From Salvator merianae (lineage: Eukaryota; Chordata; Lepidosauria; Squamata; Teiidae): a stretch of DNA of 64,000 nucleotides. The notes under the pieces are model-generated. The model saw nothing but the letters and a program-made list of their open reading frames with translations. It made no database searches and was not told the DNA's origin. The stretch is from positions 61,737,512 to 61,801,511 of the forward strand of contig QVOM02000073.1 in assembly GCA_003586115.2 (NCBI GenBank), read 5' to 3'. Position 1 is the first letter of the stretch. The number at the start of each line of letters is the position of its first letter. The position numbers and the translations under genes were made by a program. Shown here one piece after another: positions 12,160 through 24,900 of the stretch.

Positions 12160-12167
12160 TGTATATA
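12160..12167 (+). promoter_or_regulatory. Pumilio-type motif TGTATATA (distal)
   Basis: Second exact UGUANAUA match, 25 bases before the main poly(A) signal. It sits in a short TA run, so chance is somewhat more likely than for the proximal one. Confidence 0.35.
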
Positions 12168-12191
12168 TATAATTGGTTCTTAATTTTGTAA

Positions 12192-12197
12192 AATAAA
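12192..12197 (+). promoter_or_regulatory. CNOT8: Poly(A) signal AATAAA of CNOT8
   Basis: Canonical hexamer about 985 bases after the stop, with a GT-rich downstream element beginning about 20 bases later. AATAAA at 11945-11950 is a possible alternative proximal signal. Confidence 0.75.
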
Positions 12198-12214
12198 GAC
12201 ATTTCTTAAGGCAC

Positions 12215-12715
12215 AAGTTTTGCCTTTTGTGCTTCATTTGAAGATGTTAAAACTGGTTGGATCCAAAGAACTGTTAACAGAATGAAAATGGCAGACAAGA
12301 CACTTTGCACAGTCTGAAATCATATCCCTGTCTTTTGCCTTTAGGTTCACTCTTCTTTCAGTATGCTTTAATTCAGGAACTGTCAATAAAGAACAAGCAA
12401 GCTTAATAACCTCTAAAACTGCAGCTCACACATTTCAGCAGTGTGCTGTAGTTAAGCATGCCTATTTCTGCAGCTGATTGGTTAGCCTCTTCCCTCTGTT
12501 TTCTGGAAAGAAATCATGAACAGAGTAGGGAGAGAGCGAGCCCTAGAGGTCAAGCTACAATAGCATCAAGCTCAAGGAGCTTCTGGGAGGGGTCTTCAAC
12601 TTTTAAAGAAGCATGGGAAGGGAGGTTCTTCTTTTCATTTTCTTAAACGTTCAAGGCAGACGGTTTAGGGATTTTGTACTTTACTATGTAAGGGGGTGGT
12701 GGATCATCAGTTTTT
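12215..12715. other. Intergenic, nothing recognised
   Basis: Sequence between the CNOT8 cleavage site and the first CR1-type piece. A further AATAAA at 12384-12389 could serve rare read-through ends. No gene seen. Confidence 0.5.
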
Positions 12716-13345
12716 AAGTTCTGGGGGGACTGAGCTTGAGTGCTCCCTTGGATTGGACCAGTGGCCTAGCTAGTCCAACAGTCTCTTCCCACAGTGGCCA
12801 AAGAACTGCACTGGGAATCCCACCAGGAGGGCAGGAGTACATAGCTTGCTCGGCTTGCAATGTCTCAGAACTGGCCTTCAGAGGCAAACTGCCTCCTGCT
12901 ACCATCAGGGCTGACAGCCATTGATAACTCTGACATCCATGAACGGATCCAAACCTTTTCTGAAGCCTTTCAGGCTGGTGGCCAACGCCACATCGTGCAG
13001 GTAGTGAATTCCAAAGTTTAACTGTGCGTTGTGTGTAATAAAAATATTTTTGTCTGTCTGATTTGTCCATGATTCAGCTTCATGGGCTTATGTCTGGTTC
13101 TAGCATTTTGGAAAAGGGAGAAAAACATCTTCCTATCCACTTTGTCCATACCATGTGTGGTATGCATCTACCATGTCTCCTCTCACGTGTCTCCTTTCTA
13201 AACTACAGAGCCCAAAACACTGCAGTCTTTCCTCACAGGGAAGCTCCTTCTGCCCCTGGATCATCTTAGTCACCCTCCTGTGAACCTTCTCTAACTCTGC
13301 TGTAGCTTTTTTGAGATGCAGCAACCAAAACTGCACACAGTATAG
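12715..13345 (-). mobile_element. CR1-like LINE fragment (ORF2 C-terminal part)
   Basis: Minus-strand translation shows QFWLLHLKKATAELEKVHRR, EELPCEERLQ-type text ahead of FGLCSLERRHVRGDM, then WNSLPARC after a frame change. This is the usual C-terminal layout of CR1/L2-type LINE ORF2. Frames are broken. Confidence 0.6.
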
Positions 13346-13599
13346 TATTTCACTTGGGAATCCTGCTTGATCACTGCCTTAGACTGGTAGCAGCAATGAG
13401 TGTTACAAGACCACTTTCTAATTTTATTTTTACAAGCAGGGAACACAGAGACTATGACGCCCACACCTCCTTTATGGATAGCAGTAGATACAGGTGCGAA
13501 GATGTCTTGCTCTGTTGCCCCATCCTTGCCCTTTGCAAGCCTTTTTTTCTTTTTTCTTTTTTTTACAAAAGGAGCTAGGAATCATGAGGAGACTGTCAT

Positions 13600-13985
13600 T
13601 GTGGGTTGTTTTTTTTTTTCCTGAGAGCACAGATAGTTTGATTTATTTGTTTTGTTTCTTTTTTGACAGAGCTGGTAGGGGATTCACTACTCATTTGTCC
13701 ACCCAGGCTGTACTGGGGGGGGCAGGGAGAGGGCCAGTTGGCCAAGAGCTCACCTCAGCCATATTGTCATACATTGTTCTTTTTTTTTTAAATACCATTC
13801 TTTACCCCTTTTCCCAAACAATGAGGAATCTTCACAATCTGAAATGGTCCAGGCCTCATCTGAGCTCTTAGAAGTTTTATTTCTGCCTGTGTTCTTCATG
13901 TTGCTCGTGGCAAGAGGCTGTGTTTTACAAAATTCTATTTCCTTCCTTCCTCCCCCCCCCCCCAAGGATTTGTTGCCATGTCTTT
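13600..13985. repeat. Homopolymer-rich block before CR1
   Basis: Runs of T (13609-13619, 13781-13790) and a run of C (13952-13963) lie directly upstream of the CR1 end. Confidence 0.6.
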
Positions 13986-14280
13986 TCAAGGATTGTCCCT
14001 ATTCTCACTTGCACAAGAAGGAAGGACTAGAAACAATGGGATGAAAATTCAAGGGAGTAGATACAGGCTAGATATTAGGAAAAACTTTCTGACCATAAGG
14101 GCAATCAGTCACTGGAACAGGTTACCACAGGAGGTGGTGGGCTCTCCTTCGCTGGAGGTCTTCAAGGAGAGGCTGGACGGATATCTGTCTGGGATGGTTT
14201 AGTGAATCCTGCAATGAGCAGGGGGTTGGACTCAGTGGCCCTGGAGGTCCCTTCCAACTATGATTCTATAATTCTATATA
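13978..14280 (+). mobile_element. CR1 LINE 3' end
   Basis: Plus-strand translation gives [49 protein letters not shown], then the 3' UTR GGTTGGACTCAGTGGCCCTG and GGTCCCTTCCAACTATGATT, ending with ATTCTATA repeats typical of CR1. Confidence 0.93.
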
Positions 14281-15454
14281 GCTAGCTCATATCAGTTCCA
14301 GGAGAAGCCTAGTGAAGAAGGGAAGTGTTGAGGGGCAAGCACATACTACACTTGTATGGAAGCACATACGAGGGAAAATAAGCAGGTAGACAACCACAGT
14401 TGCACAGCTGTCATGAGATCTAGTGTGTGTCAGATTTTGTCTGGTTAAGATGGAGTTTCTGTATTATGTCTGATATTTGCAAAACAACTATCAGAGGAAG
14501 GTTGTGTTTGTGGCTATAAACTAAATATGACAAATCCGAGCGTTGCCAGTACATTCTCAGCCATTTCCTGTTACTTCATGGTAGATTGGGGGATTTAGAG
14601 TAATCGCACAAATGCAACAAGGTCTATTACAATTCTACAGGACCTCACAGAAAAGGAAGTTAGACACTAGGGACTTACACAAACACATTTGTATTCTAGT
14701 TTAAAGCATACAAACCTTCCAAAGAGACCAGGAAAGTCAAGTTCTATCTTTCACAAGCTGGCTTTCTGATACTGAGTCAAAGGTGAGTTATAATGGTGAT
14801 TCCTGACAGAACTCACCTGTCTCCATCACTCTCCTTCATCTCATCCCTTTGCCCTTTGCACTGGGGGAGGGTAGAACCACGTGGGGCTGCTGATGATATC
14901 ACTGTGCCCCCTGCAGCAATCCTGTTGTTCCCACGTCATTCTCTGGCATCTACCAACCACAGACATGGTAGAAGAAGCAAATTTCTGCCCCACTGCAGAT
15001 GGGCAGGGAAGGATACAGAACCACTGGCATCACTGCAGAGATGCAATGATATCATTGGTAGCCCCACACAGCTCTGCCCCTCCCAACTGCAAAGGATACT
15101 GGGAGGTGAAGAAGGGGAGTGAGGAAGATAGGTGGGAACTATCCTTAATCACTCACTGTGCCCCTTCACTTTTCCCTCACTGTCACAGAGGATCAGGCTT
15201 GAGATAATACAGAACCTCACCTTCCTGCTCTCTTTGGGAGGTTCACATGCTTTGAACTAGCATACAAATGTGCTTTTGTACATGCATAATAGAAACAGAT
15301 CAAAGAAAAGCAGATTCAGATTCATTAAACCCTGAATGATATACAGGATGTGCCCCACTCGTGCTTACTTACCACAAAAGTGGCCTAAACCAGTAGGTCT
15401 CCTCTTCTGTTTTATTTCTTATAAAGTCAATGAATAAAAGTAAGTAATCTTTTG
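14281..15454. other. Intergenic, unclassified
   Basis: No gene recognised. Bases 14790-15210 are GC-richer with open frames on the plus strand, but these resemble no family I know and overlap each other. Confidence 0.4.
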
Positions 15455-15762
15455 CTGTAGAATATATACTGTTCTTTATTGTTTAGTTATTGTCTATAAC
15501 ATTCTCTTAAAGAGCCTTATAGAATCTCCCTTATATTAAAGAGTCTCCATCTGCATAGTTTGTCTTCAAAATAGAAAACAAATTGACAAAACTAAAAAAG
15601 TAGGTATTTTGCTTTGGGTAGGTTTTTTTACATTATTCAATTAAACTCCAGTAACTCTTCCCCATGACTTTATAACAGTAGTCCATTCACCTTTTCTAAA
15701 AATGTGAAAGATACTGCGAATGTCTTTAACATCAAGGGAAAAATGAACAAGCAGCAGGAGAT
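15455..15762 (-). other. GEMIN5: GEMIN5 3' UTR
   Basis: About 300 bases after the stop. On the minus strand AATAAA lies at 15475-15480, with a second at 15411-15416 that would extend the UTR by about 60 bases. The end is inferred from signals only. Confidence 0.6.
15475..15480 (-). promoter_or_regulatory. GEMIN5: Poly(A) signal AATAAA of GEMIN5
   Basis: Complement of TTTATT, 283 bases downstream of the stop. A second copy lies at 15411-15416. Confidence 0.6.
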
Positions 15763-15930
15763 TCATGTGAAAAACTTGCTGTAAGCCACTTGACTTATAT
15801 GAGTGCCACCGTATTTCTTAAGGAGTTCTAAAGACTGCTCCTGTAATTCTGGGATTACATCCAAGTGGTGCTGGGTGCCCATATGAAGCACAACTAGGCA
15901 GCATTCTAGTACATCAGGAAAAGGGGAAGC
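15763..15930 (-). CDS. GEMIN5: GEMIN5 last coding exon and stop
   Basis: [19 protein letters not shown], then [16 protein letters not shown] and TGA (complement of 15763-15765). Acceptor ctttacag. [11 protein letters not shown] is nearly identical to human. The final ~14 residues differ and the human-type Cys-rich end is not seen. Confidence 0.92.
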   Translation of the reverse strand, partial: ASPFPDVLECCLVVLHMGTQHHLDVIPELQEQSLELLKKYGGTHISQVAYSKFFT

Positions 15931-18900
15931 CTGTAAAGAAAATGAATATATATTTGCATATTGGAAAGTGAAATTTTAAGCAAAGAAAACATCACACTAC
16001 CCCAAGTCAGTATCCCGAAAGGTAATCTAGCAATGTCATTATGGGCCTGTTCACACTTAGGGAGAGGAACGCTCTAGGACACTCACTGTAACGGAGCATT
16101 TGCACCCGCAAACAGCCCCAGCTGACTTAAAACCTACAGAAGCTCACCTGATGCTCACCTGAAGCCTACCAGCTGTGGTCAATTAAACTGTAATCTCCAA
16201 GCTGACTTGTGTGATCAGGTGCCAATCAGGAAAGGTGCGTTCGCACCACTTCCTGGTGTAGAATGGCGGCAAGGCGGGGACTATGTGGCTGTGCAGGCAC
16301 TGTCAGGCAGTTCAGACCCACGTTTGAACTTTGGGGTGCAGACTGGAGGCCGTTTCGGACCCAAGTTCAGACCCAGCTCCTCTAGGTCCAGACCCAGCCA
16401 CCTACATAGTGCCTTCCCATTCGCACTGCTCCCCCTGCTGGTCAGCTCACAAACTGTTCCAGTGGAGACAAGTGTGAACACTCCTCACTGTACCTGATCC
16501 TGGTTGGCCTAAACCCTGCTAATTAGAATGTTATACTGTCGTAAGTGTGAATAGGCCCTCTATGTCATGCTATTCAAAAGACACAAAAAAAAGACAGAGG
16601 TACTCCTTGATACTTTTAAAAAACTCCTTGAAAAGTCAACAGGATATTTGGAGTGAAGAAGAAGAAGCAGAAGAAGCAGAAGAAGCAGAAGAAGCAGAAG
16701 AAGAACTTGGTTTTTATACCCTGCTTTTCTCGGCCGAAGCTGACTCAAAGCGGCTTACAAGGTTCTTTTTCGCCCGAAGGCTTACATCTGTCTATCTTCC
16801 GCATCACACAATGTGATGCTCCCTATTTATCTACTTGTAATTACTTGCTTTCGAACAGCTAGGTTGGCTGGAGCTAGAGGCCAGTAGAGGGCGCTCATCC
16901 CCTCTACACGGCAGACAGGGGCCTTGAACTCCGATCCTCCTATAGAAAGATCAGTGCCTTAGCCTTCTGTGCCACCGTGCCTCAAGTACCCTCAGTACTA
17001 TTACTTATTTATTTTTGTTTGTATCCTGCCCTTCACCTGAAGGTCCTGGGGGTAAGGCCAACACACTCAGTAAAAACAAGTAATAAAAACAGAACAAAAC
17101 ATTCTTAAAATATAACCCTTCCACCTTAGCAAGATTACATTTAGAGGAAACTAAATAGCAAAGGCCTGGGAAACAGATACATTTTAACCAGAAGCTGCAA
17201 ATCATATAATGTTGGCATCTGGTGCACCTTCAGTGGAGGTATACTGGGAGGTTGGTCTAAAACCTGGGGGTGCCCACACCTCACACTTCCAAGGGTGATG
17301 GAACTATAACAAGAGCCTCCCCTTCTGATCTTAAAGGCCAGATGGGTCTATATGGGAGTAAGTGCTTCTTCAGATATTCAAAGCCCATTATGATACTCAG
17401 TTCTCTCTATTCTCCATATAAAGTTTTTACAATGTTTTAGCTGGTTTTATTTATGTTCGTTTATGTTAAACTGCTTCAAGACTATACTTTTAATAAGAAT
17501 TGTTATTCTTATTAATAAATAAATTCCATTCCCTCTGAGCCATTGGGAGCAGGTTAGGTGCTTGATCTGTCTGGAGGCAATTATGGGCTGGATATGGACC
17601 AATAAACTGAAGCTGCATCCAGGCAAGTTGGATGTACTGTGTATCACAGGGTATGGCATCTGGAACGTTAAGAGACACCCAGTTCTGGATGAGGTTGTTC
17701 TGCCTGGAAATACTTCTGGATTCATTGCTGTCACGTGTGGCTCGTGTGGCACCCAGTGGCCAGAAGAGCTTACTTCAATCCCCCAAGTGGTTTGCCAGCT
17801 TCAGCCTTCCTTAGATAGAGGCAATCTGACCACAATGATTCATTCTCTGGCAAATTCCAGATTAGACTCCTATAATGCACTTGACATGGGGCTGCTCTTG
17901 AATGAGAATGCAGCAGGTGCACTGCCAACAGAAATCGCTCACTGGACACACACAGCACACTCTTCCTGAAAGATCTGCACTGGCTGCCTATCCTCTTTCG
18001 GGCCTAAAGGGTGCTGACATTAACGTACAAAATCCTAAGGGACTTGACCCATACAGACCTGTTCCATCAAGATCTGCTGGAGAGGAGCAGCAGTATGTGA
18101 GAAGGCTCTCTCTCTGGTGGTCCTAAGGTTACAGAATGGTGTCTCCATTGAAGGATCGTAAGGCATCAACATTATATTCAGTACCTCATAAACATATGCA
18201 TCATTAAGGTCTTCTCTCCTAGGTCTCTGAAATTTAGCTCCCTCCTTATGTAACCCAGCAGCTTGGGGTATGTGAGTTTGCTTTTAATTATGTTTTTATT
18301 GATGTTTTAATAACCTATATGACCCTCCCTGAAACCTCCAGGTGCAAGGCAAAATAAAAATGTATATAAAATAAATTCTCCCACATGTGAATTAAGACAG
18401 TTTTCATGTTGGGTGTGAAGGCAACAATATTCAAGTGAACATAACTTGCTTGGCAGCAGGCTCTATTAACCTATTCTATGTCTGTTAAATGTCTTCCTAC
18501 AATTCTAGTTCCAGAAAGTGGAAAGAGAATTGATGCAATTCATGCTGCAAGGTAGTGTTTGCCTCAGACTTTCCGTACTGCAAGAAAGCTTCAAAATGCA
18601 TTAATATTGTAAGAAACAGTCTTTAAGATGCTCAGATATGTGTTACAAATTCTCAAAATACCTGTAATTCCTGCTGTTTAAACTGTCACCTGCCAGTGAC
18701 AGTTAGAACATTAGTTCTAATTAAAGAAACTGCTAATGAAACAGAATTATTGTGCTCAACTTAAAATCTTACCTTCATACTATCTGGAAACTCTGCCAGT
18801 TTCTGATTTGCTTCTGTAAGTTGTTTCGTCAGGTATGGTAAAGAAACTGGTTCTTTTGCACACTTGTTACTGCAAAGAGATTGTTACAGTTACTGTTTTT

Positions 18901-21900
18901 GAAAAATACTGAGATAGTTAAGCATTGCTTATTGACAAATTGAGGAAGAAATCAGGGTGTTTTTAAGAGGACTGAGGCCTTTGTGCCACAACTATTTGGT
19001 CTGAAGCCAGACAAGGTTAACAGCTTTTTGTGAATATTATGGACTTCAAAGATATCTCTTGCAGGGTTAAACAACAGAATCATGCCACTCTCAAAAGCTG
19101 TATCAAGAAAATAGCAGCTTGCAAAGGAATTGCACACTAAGGAATTTCTGATCAGCAGTTATCAGGGAAATGGAAAAAATCTTAAAAGAAAAAGCAGTGT
19201 TTGATTCCAAACAATGTATTTTGCTTGCATTACATGGAGAAAAATCAACAGATAAAATTTAAAGGCATAGGAAGATTTATGATATCAGTGGCATTAATGT
19301 TAATTGCTCAAGCATGGAAAACTGTGGAAGACCTTTTATTGACTATAACAATAATATAACAAACTATAGCATATTGTTATATATAGTATAACAAACTATA
19401 GTATAACAAACAATAGGATTTGGCAACTAATAAATTCCTGCATGAGAAACCTGAAACCATGGGAGGGGTCAAAAGAAAGGAAAAGTTCTTCAAAGTGTGG
19501 AAACCTTTGACAGAAAACTTGGACACGATGAACAGATCTGTCTTACCCACTAAAACAACGTGATAATTTTGGAGATAACTGCAGATATAGAAGAAAGTGA
19601 GTGGGGGAAAACAGCTGTTTTCAAAGATGAGAAACAGTGGAAATTAACCTATAAATAGACAGAGGACTAGTGCAACTGGTAAGGGGGAAAATGCTATGCT
19701 ATGGATGATTTTGTTGTTTATGCAAATGGTGTATAGATATAATGTGTGTTGATATAAATTTCAATACAATTTATTTGTTTTAAAAAAGAACAACAGGAGA
19801 AAGAGATACAAAAACCAAATGTAAGCCTTAGTTGTGGTTTCCTTAAATACAAATAATCAGTTCCACTTAATGGATTCCCAGCCTAGAAGAAATGTTTCTT
19901 ACCTAGGATCAAAATGCCAGCCACTGGGAAGGGAAATGCTACAGTGCAAACCCTTTCAACAGGAGATAAAGTCTCTGTAAGCAGACCAAGTCCCTGTAAA
20001 TTCCCTAATCCATCTTCAGACTCATCATCTTTTAAGGGCAATTCTTCTATATCTGGATGTCACAATGCACCCATAATGTATCAAGTGCATGCACTTTAGC
20101 AAAACAGCATGTGGGGGGTCCCTGGGCATATGCACACGGACTCCATAAAAATGGTGGGTTTAAATCCTAAGTCTTGTTTAAGACAAGAAGGAGATATCAT
20201 GGCCCAAAAGGCATCGCTTTCTGCCTTTTCTGCTGCTCTTTTCCTGTCTACTCTCCCCTAGTCTTCCTTGCTTTGGCTTTTAATGTGGAGGCTTATAAGG
20301 ATGAGAAAACAAATGATAAAAAAGTGTGCTCAAATGCCTGCAATTCCGCAAGCATGAACTCAGGATCTTTCCATTCTAGGGCAGGGTTGCCCTAAACTGG
20401 GAAAGCATATGTGTTTGCCACTTTCCTGTCATTGCTCTTTAGAGTTACTTTGTGAATCCAAAGCTCTGACAGCAACATCTTGCCCTGTGTTTTAGAGTCC
20501 TCAGTGCCTCTCACTGGCCATCTGCTCTCTGAGCCAGGAGAAGGGCTTGCCCAATCTTTCAAGCAAGCCGTCTTGGGCGAAGGAGGCAACAAAACTTTCT
20601 GAAGGTTCTGAAGTAGGACACAAAGGCAAAACTTCAAGACGGCGCAAAAGAGCTGTGTGTTCAGCCAGATCAAGGTCCCATTAGATTATCAGCCTACTCC
20701 CATTCAAAATTTAAGGGGTTAGTCTGTCAAATACCCCTTACTTCTGTCTTTGGGTTCCCAATAAAGAAAAGTTAATCCTAATCTCATGAAGATGCTTCTA
20801 GCCTTTCAATGACGAGAATTTTATTTTTCTTCTCTCAAAAGTCACTTGTACCCTTGGATTATAGGAGGGGTCAGCCTCCACCCACTTCTAGATCAGATTC
20901 TCTCCTACTATAGGCTCACTTAGACTCAAGCAGTTCTTTGCACTGAAACCACACTCAAGAAATGCATCCTCCCTCTTCACATGTGTAGGCTTCCTGAAGT
21001 CTAAGAACTGGCCTTCCATTGGCCTTTTTTTATTCATTCATAATATTTTGATGCAATCAGCAACAACATGGACATCCAAGGCAGATACTATCCTGGATGT
21101 CACCCAGTTGTTATTCAGGTCCATTCTCTTAAATTTCTCCAGTCTATCTTCACTCTATAGTCACTGCCTTCACTCCAAGGCAGTGAATTTTGATTTATCC
21201 ACTGAAAGTAACCAGAATACAGTCTCTCGCGGAAAATCAAACTGATTAGGGCCTTTTCCCAAGGAGAACTTTTTCAGTAAAGTCTTAAAACACATTCTGC
21301 TTGAAAACAGGCATAAGAAGAAGGCCATGAAATATATTCCAAAACAAACACTTTTTTTTTCTTAATTTGGGCCTGCAAAAAACCCAAATGCTTCTATATT
21401 GCACATCTTTGCTCATTCCACTAGAGCAGCTGCAATCTCAGGCACTTCTGCAAATGCTACCTCTAGAGTAATCTCCAGGACCTTCTGGGGCCACCTGGAA
21501 GATCTTTTCCTTTACACACTGGACATCATTTGAAGCCTCCTTTGATCGATTAGGGCTGCATCCACATGTATTAAAAAGCAACTTGGAGGGGATAGCATGT
21601 GGCAGCTAATGTCCCCACCCCACCTTTAATTCACATTAAAGGCCAGGGAAATGTGTCTGCTGTTGCCACTATATTGCTTTTGAACCACTTTTTTTATTGC
21701 ACAGGGCTGCAGCCTAATTCTCCAGCAGTCACCCGCTGATTAATCATCCACCTAAAACATCTCCTCCCCCAGCAACAATAGAGTTGCTTGGTTATATCAA
21801 AGCATTTTCCTGCAGTTCTTCTGACTTTTTCAAAGGAACAGAACATAGTGTACTAATTGTGAATCATTAATTCTTGAGGTTGGCAAGTGGCTCTCCACCC

Positions 21901-24900
21901 CCAATGCTTTTGATGTCAAGGAAAAGACTACTTTGGACACTGCTTACTATATTAAACCACCTTATAGCACTTGGTTTTTGTATTTCTTACTCTACACTGG
22001 TTGCTGCCTTGTGATTTTTTTTCTTCACTTTGGGTTCAGCGATGATCAGAACTGGCATGGAGTCAAAGGAGCAATGACTTATGGGCTAGTTCACTGACCC
22101 TTGCTTGTTCCAGGAAGGTCTATGAATTAGCCCAATACTTTCCTGAAAACCTTCTTGCTTACCTTTTAAAAGAAATGATTCACAGCAAATGTCCAACATT
22201 ATTTTTCCATGCCAGCCTTACATGGAGGCCAAATATATATTTTGCTTGCAAAACAGGCAATTTTAGGCACCCAGATTTTGGGGGGATGAGGAGAACTATA
22301 GTAATCGTATAAAGATTTACATATTAATTAGGCTTTTATTTGGTAGTATTAACTTTGTGGTAGGGATGTGATTAACTGTTGTTTGTTGTACACGAACAGC
22401 AGTTAGAAGCCAAGGACTGTTAGGTATTTTGGCTATCAGTCCTGGTTGTCTTCAGTACTGCTCCATTACTCCCAAGTAGTACAGGCAAAGTGGGCAACTT
22501 ACCTACTTCTCTGACACGTACTTGCCACCATTATAGGATCCTTCATAGGCTGGCCTGCAGTGCGTGTCAGAGTACATGAGTGTGATGTTTGCTGTCTTGT
22601 TCATGGATGCCAACGTGCACTGCAGGCCCACCCATGAAGGGCCCTATAATGGCAGTGAGTAGATGATGGAAAAACACGCAGGTTCCCCACTTCACAAGTA
22701 CTACTTCGGAGTAATGGAGTGGTGCCCAAACGTTCCAAGGCTGTTAGGGAAAGCACCTAATAGTCCTTGACTGGTAACTGCTGTTTGCATATGACAAATG
22801 GCAGCTTGGCAAGTCCTTGACAATCACCACTGACAACGTTATCAGTATATACACTATCACATCATTTTCTCCACTCTCTTCAACTCTCAACAGGTCCTGA
22901 GAGCAGGTCCTGGAAATACTAATAATGTTGGTCTTATTGGAAAAATTCTGAATCCCTGTACTTATCAAGTTTAGAGAACAAACTATATTGCCTAGAGATT
23001 TTAGAAGAATAAGTACTATGATAAAACTGTAGCATCCTAAATAGACATTATTTTAAAAAATAAAGTTATCAATCTTTAGATTCGCTAAGATCTACCAGCC
23101 TCTTCCCCTCATGTGTACTTGAAAGTTAGATGGTCTTACTTTTCACTTGATGATTCAGCCTCTAAATCCTGCCTACTAGTGAGGTTTTGGTGGAAATTGT
23201 TCTTCTGATGCTCACGGATCATATCTGCTAAAGTCTGTTGCACTCTAGAGATTTCTCTCCTTATACTCTGGATTACAGCATGTTCTTCTGAAAGGAGCAC
23301 TTTACAGCTGCTCAGTTTTATTTGCCTCTCCACCAATACAGTTGAGTTGACTACTATGTGTGTTCCTGGGATAATGCCATTATTATGCTCTTTTGAATTT
23401 TCCACCTTGATTTCCATCTCAGCTGTAGTTTCTCCTGGTAAACAATCTCTCTCAGTATCACTCTGGTTATCAGTAGACTGCTCTCGATAGCAAACCTCAG
23501 AGGTAGGTCTGCCTTGTGCTGAAATAAGAGAATCCACAGGTGGGTTCCACCAGAGGTCATACAGCTGTCCATAAGCCACAAATGCCTCTAAACTTCTGTA
23601 AGCTGCCATACTTTGTGAATTTGTAGTGTCCAATCTGTCTCTCAGATGACTACAACCTGAAAAAGAAAAACAAATAGTTACAAATGCTGTGCTGATGTAA
23701 CCAGAAAAACCAAAAGCCAAATTCTAAACAAGTGCTGGGAATTGTATTATTAATTTCCACATCAAAGAATGTCATCTACTAGATGACATTATTTATTCAT
23801 CTACTTTTAATTTAACCTACAAAAAGAAAGTGCTACAGGGAATTCTTTTTGTGGCAGTCAGTTAAGGAAGGCATCTGATGCTTGGTTTAGTGTCTGAAAA
23901 AAAAAATGTCCTGGCAGTAAACTAGAGCTAGTTAGTAAGTCTGGCTCAGTCCCATCGCTAGGCTGCTGATGGAATACAGGTTGGCACTCTAGGGCTTCTC
24001 CATCTGCTCTCTAACACACCAACAATGCTGGATTTCTCCATCAACTACTATCCAATCCCCAAGTTGCAGAAGAGAGTGGGAAGATGGCATTGTTGAGACT
24101 CTTCATCCCTCGTACAACAAACCAACAATGTTGGATTCCTCCCTCAAGAGATAGCCAGGCAGCCATTCCTGGTGGCACTACACAGGGTTTCTCCACCTGC
24201 CATCTCCATCTCTACAAGCACTCCACCCCCCACAGCAACTTCTCTCTCAGTCCCCTTTTCCTTGTGTGTTGTGGCTTTTTAGACTGTAAGCCTGAAGGCA
24301 GAAACCAGTCTAATATTATATACTGTAAGACACTCTGGCCGTTTTTGCACTTACAACAGTATAATGTTCTAATTAGTAGGGTTCAGATCGGCCAGGGTCA
24401 GGTATAGCGAGGAGTGTTCGCACTTGTCAGCAATGGAACAGTTTGCGAGCTGACCACAAGGGGAAGCAGTGTGAATGGGAATGCACTAGTTAGGTAGCTG
24501 TGTTTGAACCCAGAGGAGCTGGGTCCAGACTTGAGTCTGAAATGGCTGCCAAAGTTCAGACCCCAAAGTCTGAACCTGGGTCCGAACTTGTCTGATGGTG
24601 CCTGCACTGCTAGTCCCTGCCCTGCTGCCATTTCACACCAGGAAGTGGTGTGAATGCACCTTTCCTGATCTGCACCTGTTCACGCAAGTCAGCTTCCAGA
24701 CTACAATTTTCTTGACCAGCACTATTTGGCTTCAGGTGAGCATCAGGTGGGCTTTGGTAGGTTTCGAGTCAGCTGGGGCTGTCGGCAGGTGCGAATGCTC
24801 TGTACTAGCAAGTGTCCTGGAACGTTCCTCTCGCTAAGTGCGAACAGGCCCTCTGAGAATCTTCTTGCTTAAGGGCAGTGTATCAATAATTGAATGAATA

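Larger units (their letters stand above)
11208..12213 (+). other. CNOT8: CNOT8 3' UTR
   Basis: AT-rich, non-repetitive sequence of about 1 kb follows the stop. An AATAAA at 12192-12197 followed by a GT/T-rich stretch (12217-12240) marks the likely main cleavage site near 12213. An earlier AATAAA at 11945-11950 could give a shorter UTR. It holds two TGTATATA octamers at 11421 and 12160 that fit the Pumilio consensus. UTR extent is inferred from signals, not from transcripts. Confidence 0.8.

Noticed and set aside
19358..19405. Three ATAACAAACTATA copies as a possible regular array
   Set aside because: Irregular spacing and AT-rich low complexity; better seen as local slippage.
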